The translations under genes and the position numbers were made by a program. 64,000 nucleotides of DNA from Glandiceps talaboti (taxonomy: Eukaryota; Hemichordata; Enteropneusta; Spengelidae). Under the pieces are notes generated by a model. The model searched no databases. It was not told where the DNA came from and was given only the letters and a program-made list of their open reading frames with translations. The stretch is from contig NC_135565.1 of the NCBI RefSeq assembly GCF_964340395.1, positions 3,891,642 through 3,955,641 on the forward strand. Reading direction: 5' to 3'. This document shows, one piece after another, positions 37,372 through 49,800 of the stretch. Every line of letters starts with the position of its first letter. Within the stretch, counting starts at the first letter, position 1.

Positions 37372-38580
37372 ACTTTTACAGCATTCAAAGTAATTATAAT
37401 TGGGTACGTACATTACATATTCATAAAAGTGCCTTGACATGAGGCTATTGTTGAATGTGGAATACCTAATCACCCTGCTTATTTGCATAATTAATGAGCT
37501 TTGATCGAAAGAATGCAAATTTCACTTTCCATAATTATATTTGATAGATATATCTACCATAACAAAGAATACATGTCCTAACAATTACTAATTACCTGTA
37601 AGCCCTTATGTAATGTTTACTTATGAATTACCTATTACGCTCACCGTATATTATGTAATCCAGAATTTACCTTGGTGTTTTATATTGTTGCGTACCTGTC
37701 TAGTCCTCCCGGCATGGAAGTAGAACGGGGTTATAGTTCCATGGTCAACCCAAGGAGGTTTAACTTAGAAACAGCTCCTTGGTCTTCCAGCAAAAATGGT
37801 TCGTCAGTGTGTTGTCAGTGGGTGGTGTAGCAGCACCCACCTTGAAACGATCGGCCTACACAAATTTACGTGGAAAATGGCAAAGTGATCGATTGGATCG
37901 GTTACATACATAAAATCTATTGATAAGGCCAAAACAAGAATTGATTCTGGTCTGGACATTTGTCTAAAATGTGCAACGACGCGAATTTATTCTTTCAAAT
38001 ATTTAAAAAAAAAAAATTATATTCTCAACAAACCTGTCACCATTCTACTATATTTTTATTTAGTACTTTAGAGCAAGTGTGTATGTGGGGCAGATGTCAT
38101 TTACTTGTTCACGATTGGCCCTGCAGGTGTCTTCACTGAAGTAGGGAGGGTTATTTTTGTGTTTCCCACTGGATCTGCAGACTGCATGGGCTGGACAAAT
38201 ACGAAAGAAAGACCGGCGCGAGGGTATTTGAGTAATGCGCTCTGACCAGAAACAATTTATAACATGCACGATTTATCTGAACAAATGATCAATTGTTACA
38301 ACATTGTATCAACTGACAACATTATTATACACACATTTGGATCCGTATTTGACTTTTGTGTATGGCGGCAAAATCTTATGTAGCAAGGAAGATACAACTC
38401 AAGTCACGTGTGCAAAGTACATCATAACTTTTCCGATCCTAAATAGTGAAGAAGACTAATGATTTAATAAATTTAAAAAAGAAATAAGAAAATAAAAACA
38501 TACACACTCAAGTATTTTATTTTACTATGTAGTACAAATCTTTCTGAAAAAAATGGAATATGGTACTTGAAATTTGCTTT
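37372..38580. other. Intergenic, with an E1-type repeat fragment
   Basis: About 37430-37600 resembles one internal E1 unit (TTATTTGCATAATTAATGA, then CCATAACAAAG...ATGTCCTA). The remainder shows no supported exon; frames such as 38060-38269 (minus) lack splice or domain support. Confidence 0.45.
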
Positions 38581-38588
38581 GATTGCAT

Positions 38589-38688
<100 letters not shown>

Positions 38689-38741
38689 CAAAAGTCAACT
38701 TTTATTTACATCCCTTTGAAAGAATATATACATCGTGTAGC

Positions 38742-41700
38742 TCACAAAGCATTAACAAACTCTTTCAACATTTTGTTCTTCTTATTATAATTGATATAAA
38801 ATATTTCTTCTCTTATTATTTGTTCAATATCTCTTCTTTCCAAAATTCTCGCTTTATATACGGCAAAAGTCGCCACCATCAAGATTAAATTAAATACATC
38901 AAAAGTCTTACAATATATTCTGTATCCATACACAATGTGCTTCCACAGCAGTCTTACGTTCATTCTATACAATTGATTGATTATATTAATACATTTTCTC
39001 CAGAACTGCTTGACAGCTTTACATTCATAAAGAAAATGTTTACTGTCTTCAATATTTTTACAGATCTCACAGAATGGATTATTCATTATTTTCCATTTAA
39101 ACAAATTTTCTTTGTGTGGGATTTTGTTGTATAATAGATAATAATTAAATTGTGCTATTTTTTTAACTGGCATACATTTAATTTTTTCTACCCATATTTC
39201 CTTCCAGTTACAATCTTTCCCACAATCCTTTTCCCAAATCTTAGGAGCATACGTTTTAGCACCACTATTACTTACTATGTTCCAGTAAAAATCTTTACAT
39301 GCAAAATCAAACATGTCTTTGTATTCTCCGTTGAAAGCTCTTTTTCTTAGCTGTATCCTACCAAATCTTATATAAATTTTATTGCTAACTTCACACATAA
39401 TTCTGTACCAAGTTTTGGGGATTGCTTTTTTTACCTCTATGTATTGTACAATCCAGTTACTCTTACATTTCAATTTGTCCAATAGAGTATTGTATCTAAT
39501 AAAACTACCGTTATTAAATAGGTCTGCTATGTGAATAATTCCTGACTCAATCCATTCTTTGAAAAACAACACAGACTTGTAACCAGCATTTAAATGTCTG
39601 TTTCCCCAGATAATTTGTTCTCCAATTGAACTAGGTGTTAAATTAAGATTGTCATTATTCCTAACAACCTTATACCAGTTCATAATGACCTCCCTATAAA
39701 AACATGGCATATTCCTCGTAATGTAAACTAGACCTTTTTTGTCAAGATTGTAATTAAAAATAAGTTTGCAACCTCCAAATTCCCGAAAATGGTGTTCTAT
39801 TATTGCTTTTCAGGTTTCATCCCCTGCATTAACTAGTCGGTTTACCCATCTGCATTTTAATGATTTTATGAAGGCATCAATATTGATCATTTGCAAACCC
39901 CCCTTTTCAAATTTCTGTACAATAATTTCCTTTCTTATTTTGCTTCTTTTGCCACCCCACAAGAAATTCATAAATACATTGTTCAACCTTTGAACCACGA
40001 GGTTAGGTGTTTCAATCATAGAAGCTACATATGCAATTTTTGACATGCCAAGACTCTTTATAATAGATATTTTGCCAAAGAGGCTTAAGTATCTTTTCTT
40101 CCACCCGTTTATCATAGCTTCAATTTTTTCAATTTTATCATCCCAGTTGAGCTTCCTCAGTTCATTCTTGTTATGTCCGAAGAATATGCCCAATGCTTTA
40201 ATAGGTTTCATTGGCCAAGGGATTAGACCGAGATCCTCCCTTTTCCAAAGTCCCAGTTTCAACCCTTCTGTTTTCTCTCTATTAAGCTTCAACCCAGCAT
40301 ATTTGCCGTATTCGTCTATAATATTCAACACTCTAGCTAAAGATTTTTTCTTACTTATAAATATTTGCATATCATCTGCAAGTTGCATTATCTTAATACT
40401 CTTCCTTCTAACTTTAAAACCTTGAAGTTTTGTATCACTCCTTATGACATTTGCAAGAATTTCAACCACGATCAAAAATAACAAAGCAGACAAGGGACAT
40501 CCCTGACGGATACCACGCTGCACAATGAAAGAGGGTGACACCCAGCCATTATTGATAATTGCACTAGTACATTCTCTGTAGATTGTCTTTATCCAATGAA
40601 TAAAACTGTTTCCAAACCCAAATTTTTGCAAAGCAGCAGACAAGAACCGATGTTCTACGGAATCAAAAGCCTTGCAAAAATCAAGAAAAATAATAGCACC
40701 ACTCATCTTTCTTTTCTCTGTAAACTCTATAATGTCTTCTATTAGGCGTACGTTTTGACCAATAAACCGCCCTTTGATGTAACCTACTTGGTCACTATTT
40801 ATAATTATTGGCAATACCTGTTTAATTCTTTCCGCAAGAACACAAGAAAGAATTTTATAATCATGATTCAGTAGCGATATTGGTCTCCAATTCTGCAAAT
40901 TTAAACGAGAATTCTTTTTATGAATCAGAGTTAATAGACCACAGTAATGGGAAGTGGTCAACTTATTTTCTCTATAGCCCTCGTTAAAAGAATCTACTAC
41001 TATTTCCTTTAATTCCTCCCAAAACTCTCTGTAAAACTCTATTGGTATTCCGTCTAAGCCCGGCGTTTTATTGTTTTTCATATTTCTGATAGCTTTCGTA
41101 CATTCCCCTATTGTAATAAGACCATCACATATATTAGCTTCACTACGTTTTAGCCTACACTCTAAGTTAACGCCTTCTAGGTATTGATTAATTTCTTCCT
41201 CTTTCACATTCTTTGATTTGTACAGATCACTGTAGAAATCTGTTTCTGCTTTTAAAATCTCACTTGGCTTCATAATAATTTTCCCATCTACTTCTAATTT
41301 ACATATCTGCTTGGTTTTATACGTTTTCCTTTCTAAACCCAAGAAGTATCTGCTATTCCTTTCTCCCTCCTCATACCACTTTACACGTGAACGGACTTGC
41401 AAACCTCTGAGCTTATAGACATACACTTCATCTAATTGTTTTCTCTTTTCGCAATATATTTTCCTAAAGTAATTTGATCCCATATTATGATCGTTTAATT
41501 TGTTCTCTAAATCCATAATCTCCTTTTGCAGTATTTCTTCTTCCCTCCTTCTGCTCTTTGCTCTGTCTTTTGCATACTTTACAGTTTTTTCCTTAATTTT
41601 TACTTTTATCACTTCTAATAACGTCCTTTTATCGCATTCACTACTATATTCATTTAAAGTCTCCATTATCACCCTCCGTATGATCATTTTGTACTTATGA

Positions 41701-42473
41701 TCACAAAGTAGACTAGTGTTCAACTTCCAATAACAAGGTCCACTGTCTTGATGCTGAAAACGGAATTTTACAGAAACGGCATTGTGATCCGCTCGAACTG
41801 CTGGACGAATGTCAGCAGAAGTGATACTAGACAGAAGATACGTAGATATAAGCCAAAAGTCTAGCCTACTAGCTAGGCCTAATGACACTTGTCTCCAGGT
41901 AAATTGCCTTTTGTTTGGGTTTAGCTCTCGCCAGACGTCACATACTTCTAAAGAATTTATCATTCTATACAGATTCTTTGATTTCACAGAATGACTTTTT
42001 GTTCCTTGCTTGTCGATTATTGGATCAAGTACACAATTAAAGTCACCTCCAATAAGAAAGTTGTTTTCTACTGTAGTTCTGTAAATCCAATTTTTCAACG
42101 TACAGAAGAATCTTTCTCTTTCCTTTTGCAGATTAGGTGCATACACATTGACAAAGGTAAAACACTCATCGTCAATATTTAATGAAACAAGTAACTTTCT
42201 ACCGTCCTCACTTGTCTTAACACTTAACACCTCGTATTCATTTCTACTATCTATTAAAATAGCAACACCTCTACTATGGCAAGTGCCAAAAGAGTTAAAC
42301 ACTTTGCCTATCCACTCTCTTTCTACCTGCTCTATTATACTGTCATCCCAATAAGTTTCTTGCAACAGCAAAATATTTGCCTTTTGGTCTCTACACCATT
42401 GAAATATTTGCTGTCTCTTCTCTTTGCCTCTAAGTCCTCTACAATTAATAGATAAGCAGTGTAAATTGTGCAT
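38742..42473 (-). pseudogene. LINE ORF2: APE endonuclease and reverse transcriptase, one in-frame stop
   Basis: The frame runs 1,244 codons from ATG at 42473 to the stop at 38742 with a single internal TGA at 39810-39812 and no frameshift. The N-terminus is an APE-type endonuclease (LSINCRGLRG, LLQETYWDD, IGGDFNCVLD). The RT domain shows NNKTPGLDGIPIEFY, LDFCKAFDSVEH, GIRQGCPLSALLF and the catalytic LADDM. The C-terminal third (38742-39710) includes a CEICKNIEDSKHFLYEC cysteine/histidine motif typical of L1/Tx1 ORF2. Apart from the stop it looks intact, so the insertion may be fairly recent. Confidence 0.9.
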
Positions 42474-42511
42474 TACATACGTATTACAGTAAAATCACAT
42501 ATGACCATTTC

Positions 42512-43318
42512 CTACTTTATTCGCTTTTTCTGATGTGTTTTCTTCTTCTTACCCTTATTATTGCTTTGCTGTGATCTCTTGGCGATCGAGAGAAAAAGTG
42601 AATCTTCCGATTCGGAACCAGAGACGTCTTGCTCCGACAGAACTGATGTAGTCGACATATCTGTAGATGTACTGATGTGTTTTCTTTTACTCTCTTTTAA
42701 CTTGACTACATTTGGCAAATTAGACAGACTGGGCACTTTAGCAAAGTCGGTAATTTTCAGTTGTTTCCTACGTGCACCGGCTGTTGTTTCAGCCTCTTTT
42801 ACACCTGCGACTTTATCTTCTTCTGTACCGACCTCTACTTCCTCATCATCTCGTTGAGAAGCCATTGCGGTATCTTGATCGTTTTCACTAATGTCCTCAA
42901 ATACTGGATGAATACCAACGGTCTGTTCACGAGCCGTAGAGCCTTTTGATTGACACTCGGCACCTACGTGTCCATCTTGCCTGCACACCTTACATACTAT
43001 GGGTTGAGTACATTCTTTTTTCAGGTGCCCAGGTTGCAAACAATTGAAGCAGTACGGGATGCCCCTGTTACCCTCCGGTACGTTGGGTTTTGTTTTGTCT
43101 CGGTAGAGAAGCAAGACCATAAAGTTTCCAAGCTTAAGTTGCCATTCAGATGGTATTGGCTTTTTTAGCTTCTCTACATACACATAGCGGTCCCCATTGT
43201 CTATGTTCGTAAGCTTACCGTCTATTCTCCACTTCGCACGAACAATATTTATGACCACTATTCCCTTATCTGCACACGTATATATATACGAATTGTAATA
43301 TTTCCATACCAAGGAAAA
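42512..43318 (-). pseudogene. LINE ORF1: CCHC zinc-knuckle nucleic-acid-binding protein, 5'-truncated
   Basis: Minus-strand frame of about 266 codons containing two CCHC knuckles: CFNCLQPGHLKKEC, then CKVCRQDGHVGAEC. The C-terminus is acidic then lysine-rich (KGKKKKTHQKK). The reading frame has no ATG at its left edge; an in-frame TGA lies just upstream at the truncation. ORF1 proteins of Tx1-type LINEs bind the element RNA. Confidence 0.82.
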
Positions 43319-43344
43319 CGTTCACTCTTAGCCAGTACTCTCTA

Positions 43345-43471
43345 GACTACCATGGTGGTAAAATCTGGAATGACGTACCTCACACGATACGTAACATCAC
43401 CAACAGAAATGCTTTCAAATCAGCGATTAAAGAGTACTTTCTTATGATATGATATGATATGATATGATATG
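43345..43471 (+). mobile_element. 3' end of a CR1/L2-like LINE with (ATGAT)n tail
   Basis: A short plus-strand frame reads YHGGKIWNDVPHTIRN then FKSAIKEYFL, the usual C-terminus of LINEs of this group, followed by five ATGAT units. It is a severely truncated copy next to the Tx1-like element and of a different family from the 6053-8073 copy. Confidence 0.7.
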
Positions 43472-46406
43472 TGTTTTATTGTCATATATATACTGATACA
43501 TACCTTATCAGACAATAAGCTTGCATATTCTGTAGACATTACCAGTCTTATCAAATTTTGGCCTGTGGATGCATCAAACTATACCAGATGTTGCAACATT
43601 CCAAAGTATATGTATAGTTTTATTATATGTTTCCTTCCAATTGTTTTATATCTTTTGACTGAACTGATTTTTTTTCTTGTGTAAATACGGTATTTTGTAA
43701 TTATTTGTATTATTATAATAGTTACTGTAGAACAATTGTATTGATATTTTACATTCTTCTTTTAGAAAGCCCTCATTATTTCTCATTGTACTACGAATTG
43801 TAAAGTATCAAACTCGGGAAACAGATTTTTACAAGCTACACTTTAGCTTTTCCCTGTTTTCCAGCCATAGAACTCTCAATTATATTCTATACAGATGTGT
43901 TGTGCAATTTCTCTAGTTTGTCAATTTCTGTATATGTATGGCATACTGTGACAAATTCATTCTTTCTATGGCAAATAAACGGAAACGGAATCATGTTGAA
44001 TTATGGTACATGAGATTCATTGATGATTCATAAACAACACGGGGACATTGTTGATCGTACCCACACAGTAAATATTTGAAGATCGCATTACATAAAGTTA
44101 TTTAAAACATAACTGGACGACTAAAAGACTGTCACAAGGACTGCTGGTGTTTTTGATTCGTTTTATCTGTAAAGTCAAAAAATACAGAATTGTTGACCAT
44201 CGACCAGGGATGATGCCATGGAAAGTGCCGATGGTGAAAATATGGCCCGTACTTTCTGGAGATTTTTGGTGGAATATTTCAAGTGAAAGACTGTGTTCAA
44301 TGTTCGAATTTGTAGAGAGAATGTGTGATTTACATAGCTCAGTAGAATGTGATGGTGATGAAAGAGAGGTTTACATTATTATGTTCATGACGTGAGTTAT
44401 ATGTATGGTCATTTCCCGCAAAGAGTAAGTTATAGCTGTATTATTACAGTTGTGTCATGGGACATGAAATGACATGAACGAAAATCATGAAATGTCACCT
44501 TATACCGTTGTATTTAATATTGAATGTACATCCGACCCACCCTACTGAAAGCAATTAAACTTTGGAGGTGATTTTTGTTAGGTAATAATATGGTTTGTAC
44601 AATTTTGGAGATGTCATGTCAAACATAGCGCGATATAGCAACTGTATTTGGCTGTCGCTATGGGCATGGTCTTTTTACTAGGCATATTTGCTTACAGTTT
44701 TGGAATTGTTATCACTTACCTACACATGTCACGTTTCATCTTTGCAATATACTGACTGTTGCTATGGGCATGGTCTTGTTGCTAGGCATGTTTTAATCTG
44801 TATTCACTTATCTACCTATCCCTGTTGCTATCTTTGTAATATGTATAATCATTTCACTGTTTATTTATTTAATTCATGGTCTGTCGAATATTGGATATTG
44901 TCATCAAAGTAAACAGTAGACAAAAACTACTAACACGGTCAGTCACATCGTTTGCTATGCCAGGACTACAACATCCAGGTGATGTGTCAACAGCATTATG
45001 GTGCTACACTACGTATGCATCATATTGAAACTAGAACATATCGTGGCACATTCACTCTGCATCAAATTGTTTGTTTGGCTACAGTACGTACATAATACAA
45101 CTCGTGTCAAAATATGGTTTCCTTTTCAGTTCATGGTTTGCCGAACATCGATCAGCATCGCTAATATAAACAATGCACAAACACAACTTGTCTAAACACA
45201 TCGCCGCCATCCGTGCATCCACATTATATGCGCATAATGTCTAAAAACATAAAATTAGAGAAATAGGCCTATATAAGCGTACATTGTGATAGTTATATCG
45301 CAGTGACATCGTTGTCTTTTGAATATGTTTTAGTTTAACTGTTGATGGTTCAATCGAACATAATTTTGAAATGACATTTGAGTGTGATTTTGAATATTTC
45401 ACCATGTATTTGATGTTTTATAGTGTTAATTAATATTTTAGTGTATGAGCCGAGTTATGTGCATAACTGCAGATCTGTTCTTTTTGTCGGTCTCAAATAT
45501 TTATATGCAAGTGTCTATAGTCAAACAAGTTATTCCTACCTTGACGTCTGTGGTGTGATTTTACTGATCTCAACGTGTAATTCAATACTATAGTAGAGAG
45601 GGTAGTAGCGTTCTGAAAACTAAATGAAACGAGCTGTAGCACTTTCATTTCATGAGGTCAACGAGCGGCAATATTTTATATTAAAACCGTAATCGAAATA
45701 TCAAAAATTACTTGGTCTAGGATAATTTCTAGCGTATTTGACGTCATCCTGGACTCGTTATCGGCTCGGAGGGATACGGCCAACATTCGTGAAGGGAATC
45801 ACCCACTACTTGTTCTGAAGGACGTCGCACTTATTCGCGAAATGCCATGAGTATGACATTATAATTATTGTTCAGTACTGCACGGCTGTGTGAGTATTAC
45901 CGATCCAATGCTACGCAAGTAAACGGTACACGTTTTATACGTAGACCGGATATGGATATTCCCCCCATCCTTGGGTATTCCCCCATCCTCAGGAAGGGCA
46001 TTCAACTGATTCAGCATATTTCGATTGGGTAAGGTAACCATTTGCACTTATTCCCTGTAATTAAAAATTCAATGCTTTGTTTGATTTCTTTCGAATATGT
46101 GCAGTATTTACAGAAAATATAGTGGTTCTCAACTCGAAGTACGTCGTGTGGGCGTAGACATCAATTGATAATAAACCCGTGGGATAAAGTCCGTTCACCT
46201 CTAGGACAGCTGCGTCATATTTACTACTGGACGTGGCCTTCGCTCTGACTATGGATCTAGAATAACACACAATTTCCAGATATATGTTTTTGAATTCCAA
46301 GGTGCGACTGAGAAGTGAACTATTATTCCCAGCTAATAACAGTTACTGTAAGTAATATTGGGCGCTAAAAAATAAACTCATTGGGGCCAATTACTGTGTT
46401 TTACAC
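43472..46406. other. Intergenic; short repeat phrases only
   Basis: The phrase GTTGCTATGGGCATGGTC occurs twice (about 44652 and 44759) with TACTAGGCAT/TGCTAGGCAT behind, a two-copy diverged repeat related to the right end of the E2 repeat. No exon, RNA gene or transposase was recognised in this 2.9 kb. Confidence 0.45.
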
Positions 46407-46415
46407 TTGACAGAC

Positions 46416-46744
46416 TAGACTCTCTCACAGTCCTCGGAGCTTCGCTTTACTAAAATTAAAGCTAAACGAATTATTTTGTATGTACCAATACCAGCTACAT
46501 AACCATACTCGAAGTTGTACTGTGCGCCCTCATCGACCATGATAGAGATAACTATTTGCTGACGTGTGACTGCGACGCCCGTGTTTTCGCGAAGCCCGGG
46601 CTAATAGTAATCTCTATGTGGTACCGTACAAGGATATTCGAGTACGGTCATGGAGTACGTTATGTAGGGTCGGTACATACAAAATAATTCGTTTAGCTTT
46701 AATATTACAGTAATGCGAAGCTCCGAGGGCAGTGAGAGAGTCTA
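46416..46744. mobile_element. MULE-like MITE (329 bp) with long TIRs and 9-bp target duplication
   Basis: The first ~70 bases (TAGACTCTCTCAC..., then CCTCGGAGCTTCGC and AAAGCTAAACGAATTATTTT) are repeated as an inverted copy at the right end, nearly identical. The element is flanked by TTGACAGAC at 46407-46415 and again at 46745-46753. Long TIRs with a 9-bp duplication are the hallmark of Mutator-like elements. No transposase is present. It lies 118 bp upstream of the methyltransferase gene B start codon. Confidence 0.85.
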
Positions 46745-46862
46745 TTGACAGACAGTCCTGCACATTTAGGTAAACAAGGTTGCAGATAGCAATTATTCGA
46801 CCTTGAACAATATATCAAAGATCAAATGGGGTCACGTTCTCTTTAACTAGCCGCGTTTTAAG

Positions 46863-49800
46863 ATGGCGACCGGTATGAACGACGATGACCATGGAGAGTC
46901 TTTCGGGAATCGAATGGTTGAGATTGTACAACATGGCTTTGCATCTGTTGGCATAGCAGTAGGGTCGACCACTGGTCTGTTCAACACCATGGCAACGTTT
47001 GATGAACCGAAAACTTCACGCGAAATTGCAGACACCGCAGGGCTGAAAGAAAGGTGCGTAAACTGCAAGGTTATCGGATATATGTAGACGGGCTAGTACA
47101 GAATGCATGATGGCCATGTATAAAGACAGGTAGAGAGGGTGGGCAAGTGGTATTTTCGTGCTTCGCAATTGATCATTTTACTTTTCGTAATTGTAAAACC
47201 ACAGTCCCTCTATCACACGTTGCAATTGAAATCCGTAAAATCGTAATTTAGTGGTCGGCGTACTGCGTCTTCAACTGTTAGTAGCCCTCAAGGGGGGGGG
47301 GCATCGGAATGAAATCTGTCCGTCCGTCCGTCCGTCCGTCCGTCCGTCCATGGGCAGCCATATTACTGACATACAATGCACATTGACCTTTTCAATGTTG
47401 CATACTATCAAGTACGTCACGTCACTTCATGTTTATGATATGTGCGTCGGGGGGGGGGGGGGGGGGCTAGTCCCATAGAAAGTGTATATACGTATGTACT
47501 GAGGTTTTGACCCCCCCCCCCCCTTTTTCGACTTATGTAGACTTTTGAGTCTTGATTTACCCAAGCCACACGAGAGCTGGGTGAATTCACTCAACCAATG
47601 AAAACGCGTAATACGCTGAAACATACGGGTACAGTACTTCAGAACGTTCTGTTCGAAAAGAGCATGAGCACAGACCACAGACAATGCCTGGTCCCCGGGT
47701 CTGGTCGTTCTCTTTCTTTCAATTTCGAACGTTGAGTAATATATTGTAAGACGATTTGTGGTTGGCTACTTGTAAGTACGAGGTTGGATTCGGGGAAAAC
47801 ATATGGTATTTTGCCCTTACGGGAGGCATTCGGTTTGGGTCTGTTCTCTATGTTTTAATCAATATTTCTATTGTGATCAGAACTGCGTATTTCCAATCAG
47901 CTGATAACACCGGAATGCATACTTTTGGTTTCAAAATTTCAAAAAGTTCCAACGGCGGGAGGAGGAATGATACCCTTCCCGATCCCAGCCGGTACACGTT
48001 ACGCTCCTACCTCCAAAATGTATTATTCTACTTGCTGCTAATAGTAGGAAAAGGGGGAAGGGGACTCCGAACACCATTAATTTTAAATATGTGTATGACT
48101 GTGACATTGTGTTTACCATGTAACCAACTATGAGTTGTTAGATCAAGTTTGTTAATAAGTAGAAATATTTTTCCAAGCTGGTTCATATAGGATCACATCT
48201 AATAGTTTAAGGAGATATTCTGTTGGCGGTTTCGGAATCGTAAAATTGGTTTGTTGACATTCTACAAGGTTCAATGCCTCATATATTGACTCTATTGCAT
48301 CACTGTGCAATGTGTTGGTGTACATTGAAACCACATTCATGGTAACCAGTGTTACGTTTTCACTGATCTCAACTGATCCAAGTTTTCTTATGAAATTTGT
48401 TGAGTCTTTAAAGGTGATTCAAAATGCTCACATTCACTATTGGTATTTTGCTAGACATGTTTTGATTTATTTTGCCATAATATGGGGACATAATATTTTA
48501 GCATTTATACCCACAGACACTGACAATTAGTCAGAAAGTGTGAGTAAATATTGGTAAATGTTGGTTAATAAGACATGTAGATTGTAGTTTTTGTTTACTG
48601 ATGTCTATTTCAACGACCAGCAATGTTTTTTTCACAATGCTGTTGAGTTTTATTCACCTGTTGACTACTCTCGTCATAGGCTACGTGCTAACCACTGGCA
48701 GTACCCCTTATGACGTCATATAATCCCGTGGTCTAGGTGGGACCGGAAATACCCGAAAACTCTCGAAGTAAATCCGAAGGGAATTGACTGAAAAAAAGGT
48801 CATTTTAAGGTGTTTTCAGACGCTCTTTAACAGTTTTAAAACCAGAATGCGTTTCACAAACATGTCATCTTTCAAATTAGCGATAGTGAATGTGAGCATT
48901 TTGAATCACCTTTAATGTACGTTGGTTGTGATTGCACAATTGGTATAATAGATCTGCCTATATCCTCTCCCCCCCCCCCCAACATTTTCATCAGACGGCC
49001 ACTCAAATCACTGTATCAATAATACAAAGCATGCAAAGTCACACTCACAACCCATCCCATCATGCATCACAATGGGTCATATTGAAATTTGAAATCAAAT
49101 TTAAACTAAGACGTTTTCATTAGCAAATATACGGTCTCCGTTGGGTACATTTATACATACTACTACTACTACTGTCTCATAACCCCTGGGTGGAGTTGTT
49201 GAGGCACTACCTGATGATAACCTGACAATGTCCCGCCACTTGCCATGATCTGCTGCAGCCCACTGCAATCTGGCGAATGACAGGCCCATCCACTCCCGGA
49301 TGTTGTCTTCCCATCTCTTTCTCTGTCTACCTCTTCCCCCCCCCCCCTAGCCTGGTACTGTGCCTTGAAGGATTGTTTTTGCAAGGCCAGTTGATCTAGT
49401 GACGTGCCCATACCATTTCAGTTTCCTCTTCTTGACAAGCGTTGTATTAGTAAATCTACATATGGCCCAATGGCTCTACTGATCATGTTGCTAACTTCCT
49501 CATTTGTAATACGGTCCTTGTTCGTAATACGGTCTTTGTACATTTATACATAATACAACCAGGTTTAAAATGTTTCTTTAATTCTAGTTTTGTATTGTTT
49601 GTTTGTTCACTACTCACTTTGTGATTTGGAACATGTTTCATAAAATTAATGTAAACATCATACGATGTTTACTGGAAGTCAAGTTTACTGGAAATCAACA
49701 TGGCTAAAACCAAGGAACTAATAATAGAAAATGACAAACGTAGTGTTACATTTGAACTGGCTGTATTGAACGGTCAGGCTGTAGAAATCCTTGAGTGTTT

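Larger units (their letters stand above)
38689..43325 (-). mobile_element. Tx1/L1-like LINE, nearly complete, 5'-truncated in ORF1
   Basis: This minus-strand element of about 4.6 kb has ORF1 (CCHC zinc knuckles), a 38-bp spacer, ORF2 (endonuclease plus reverse transcriptase), a short 3' UTR of about 50 bp and a poly(A) tail. The two-ORF plan, the CCHC ORF1 and the RT signature place it in the L1 group, most like Tx1. The 5' end stops within ORF1 near 43325, next to a plus-strand LINE fragment. No clear target-site duplication was found, probably because the (TA)n tail obscures the 3' junction. Confidence 0.85.
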
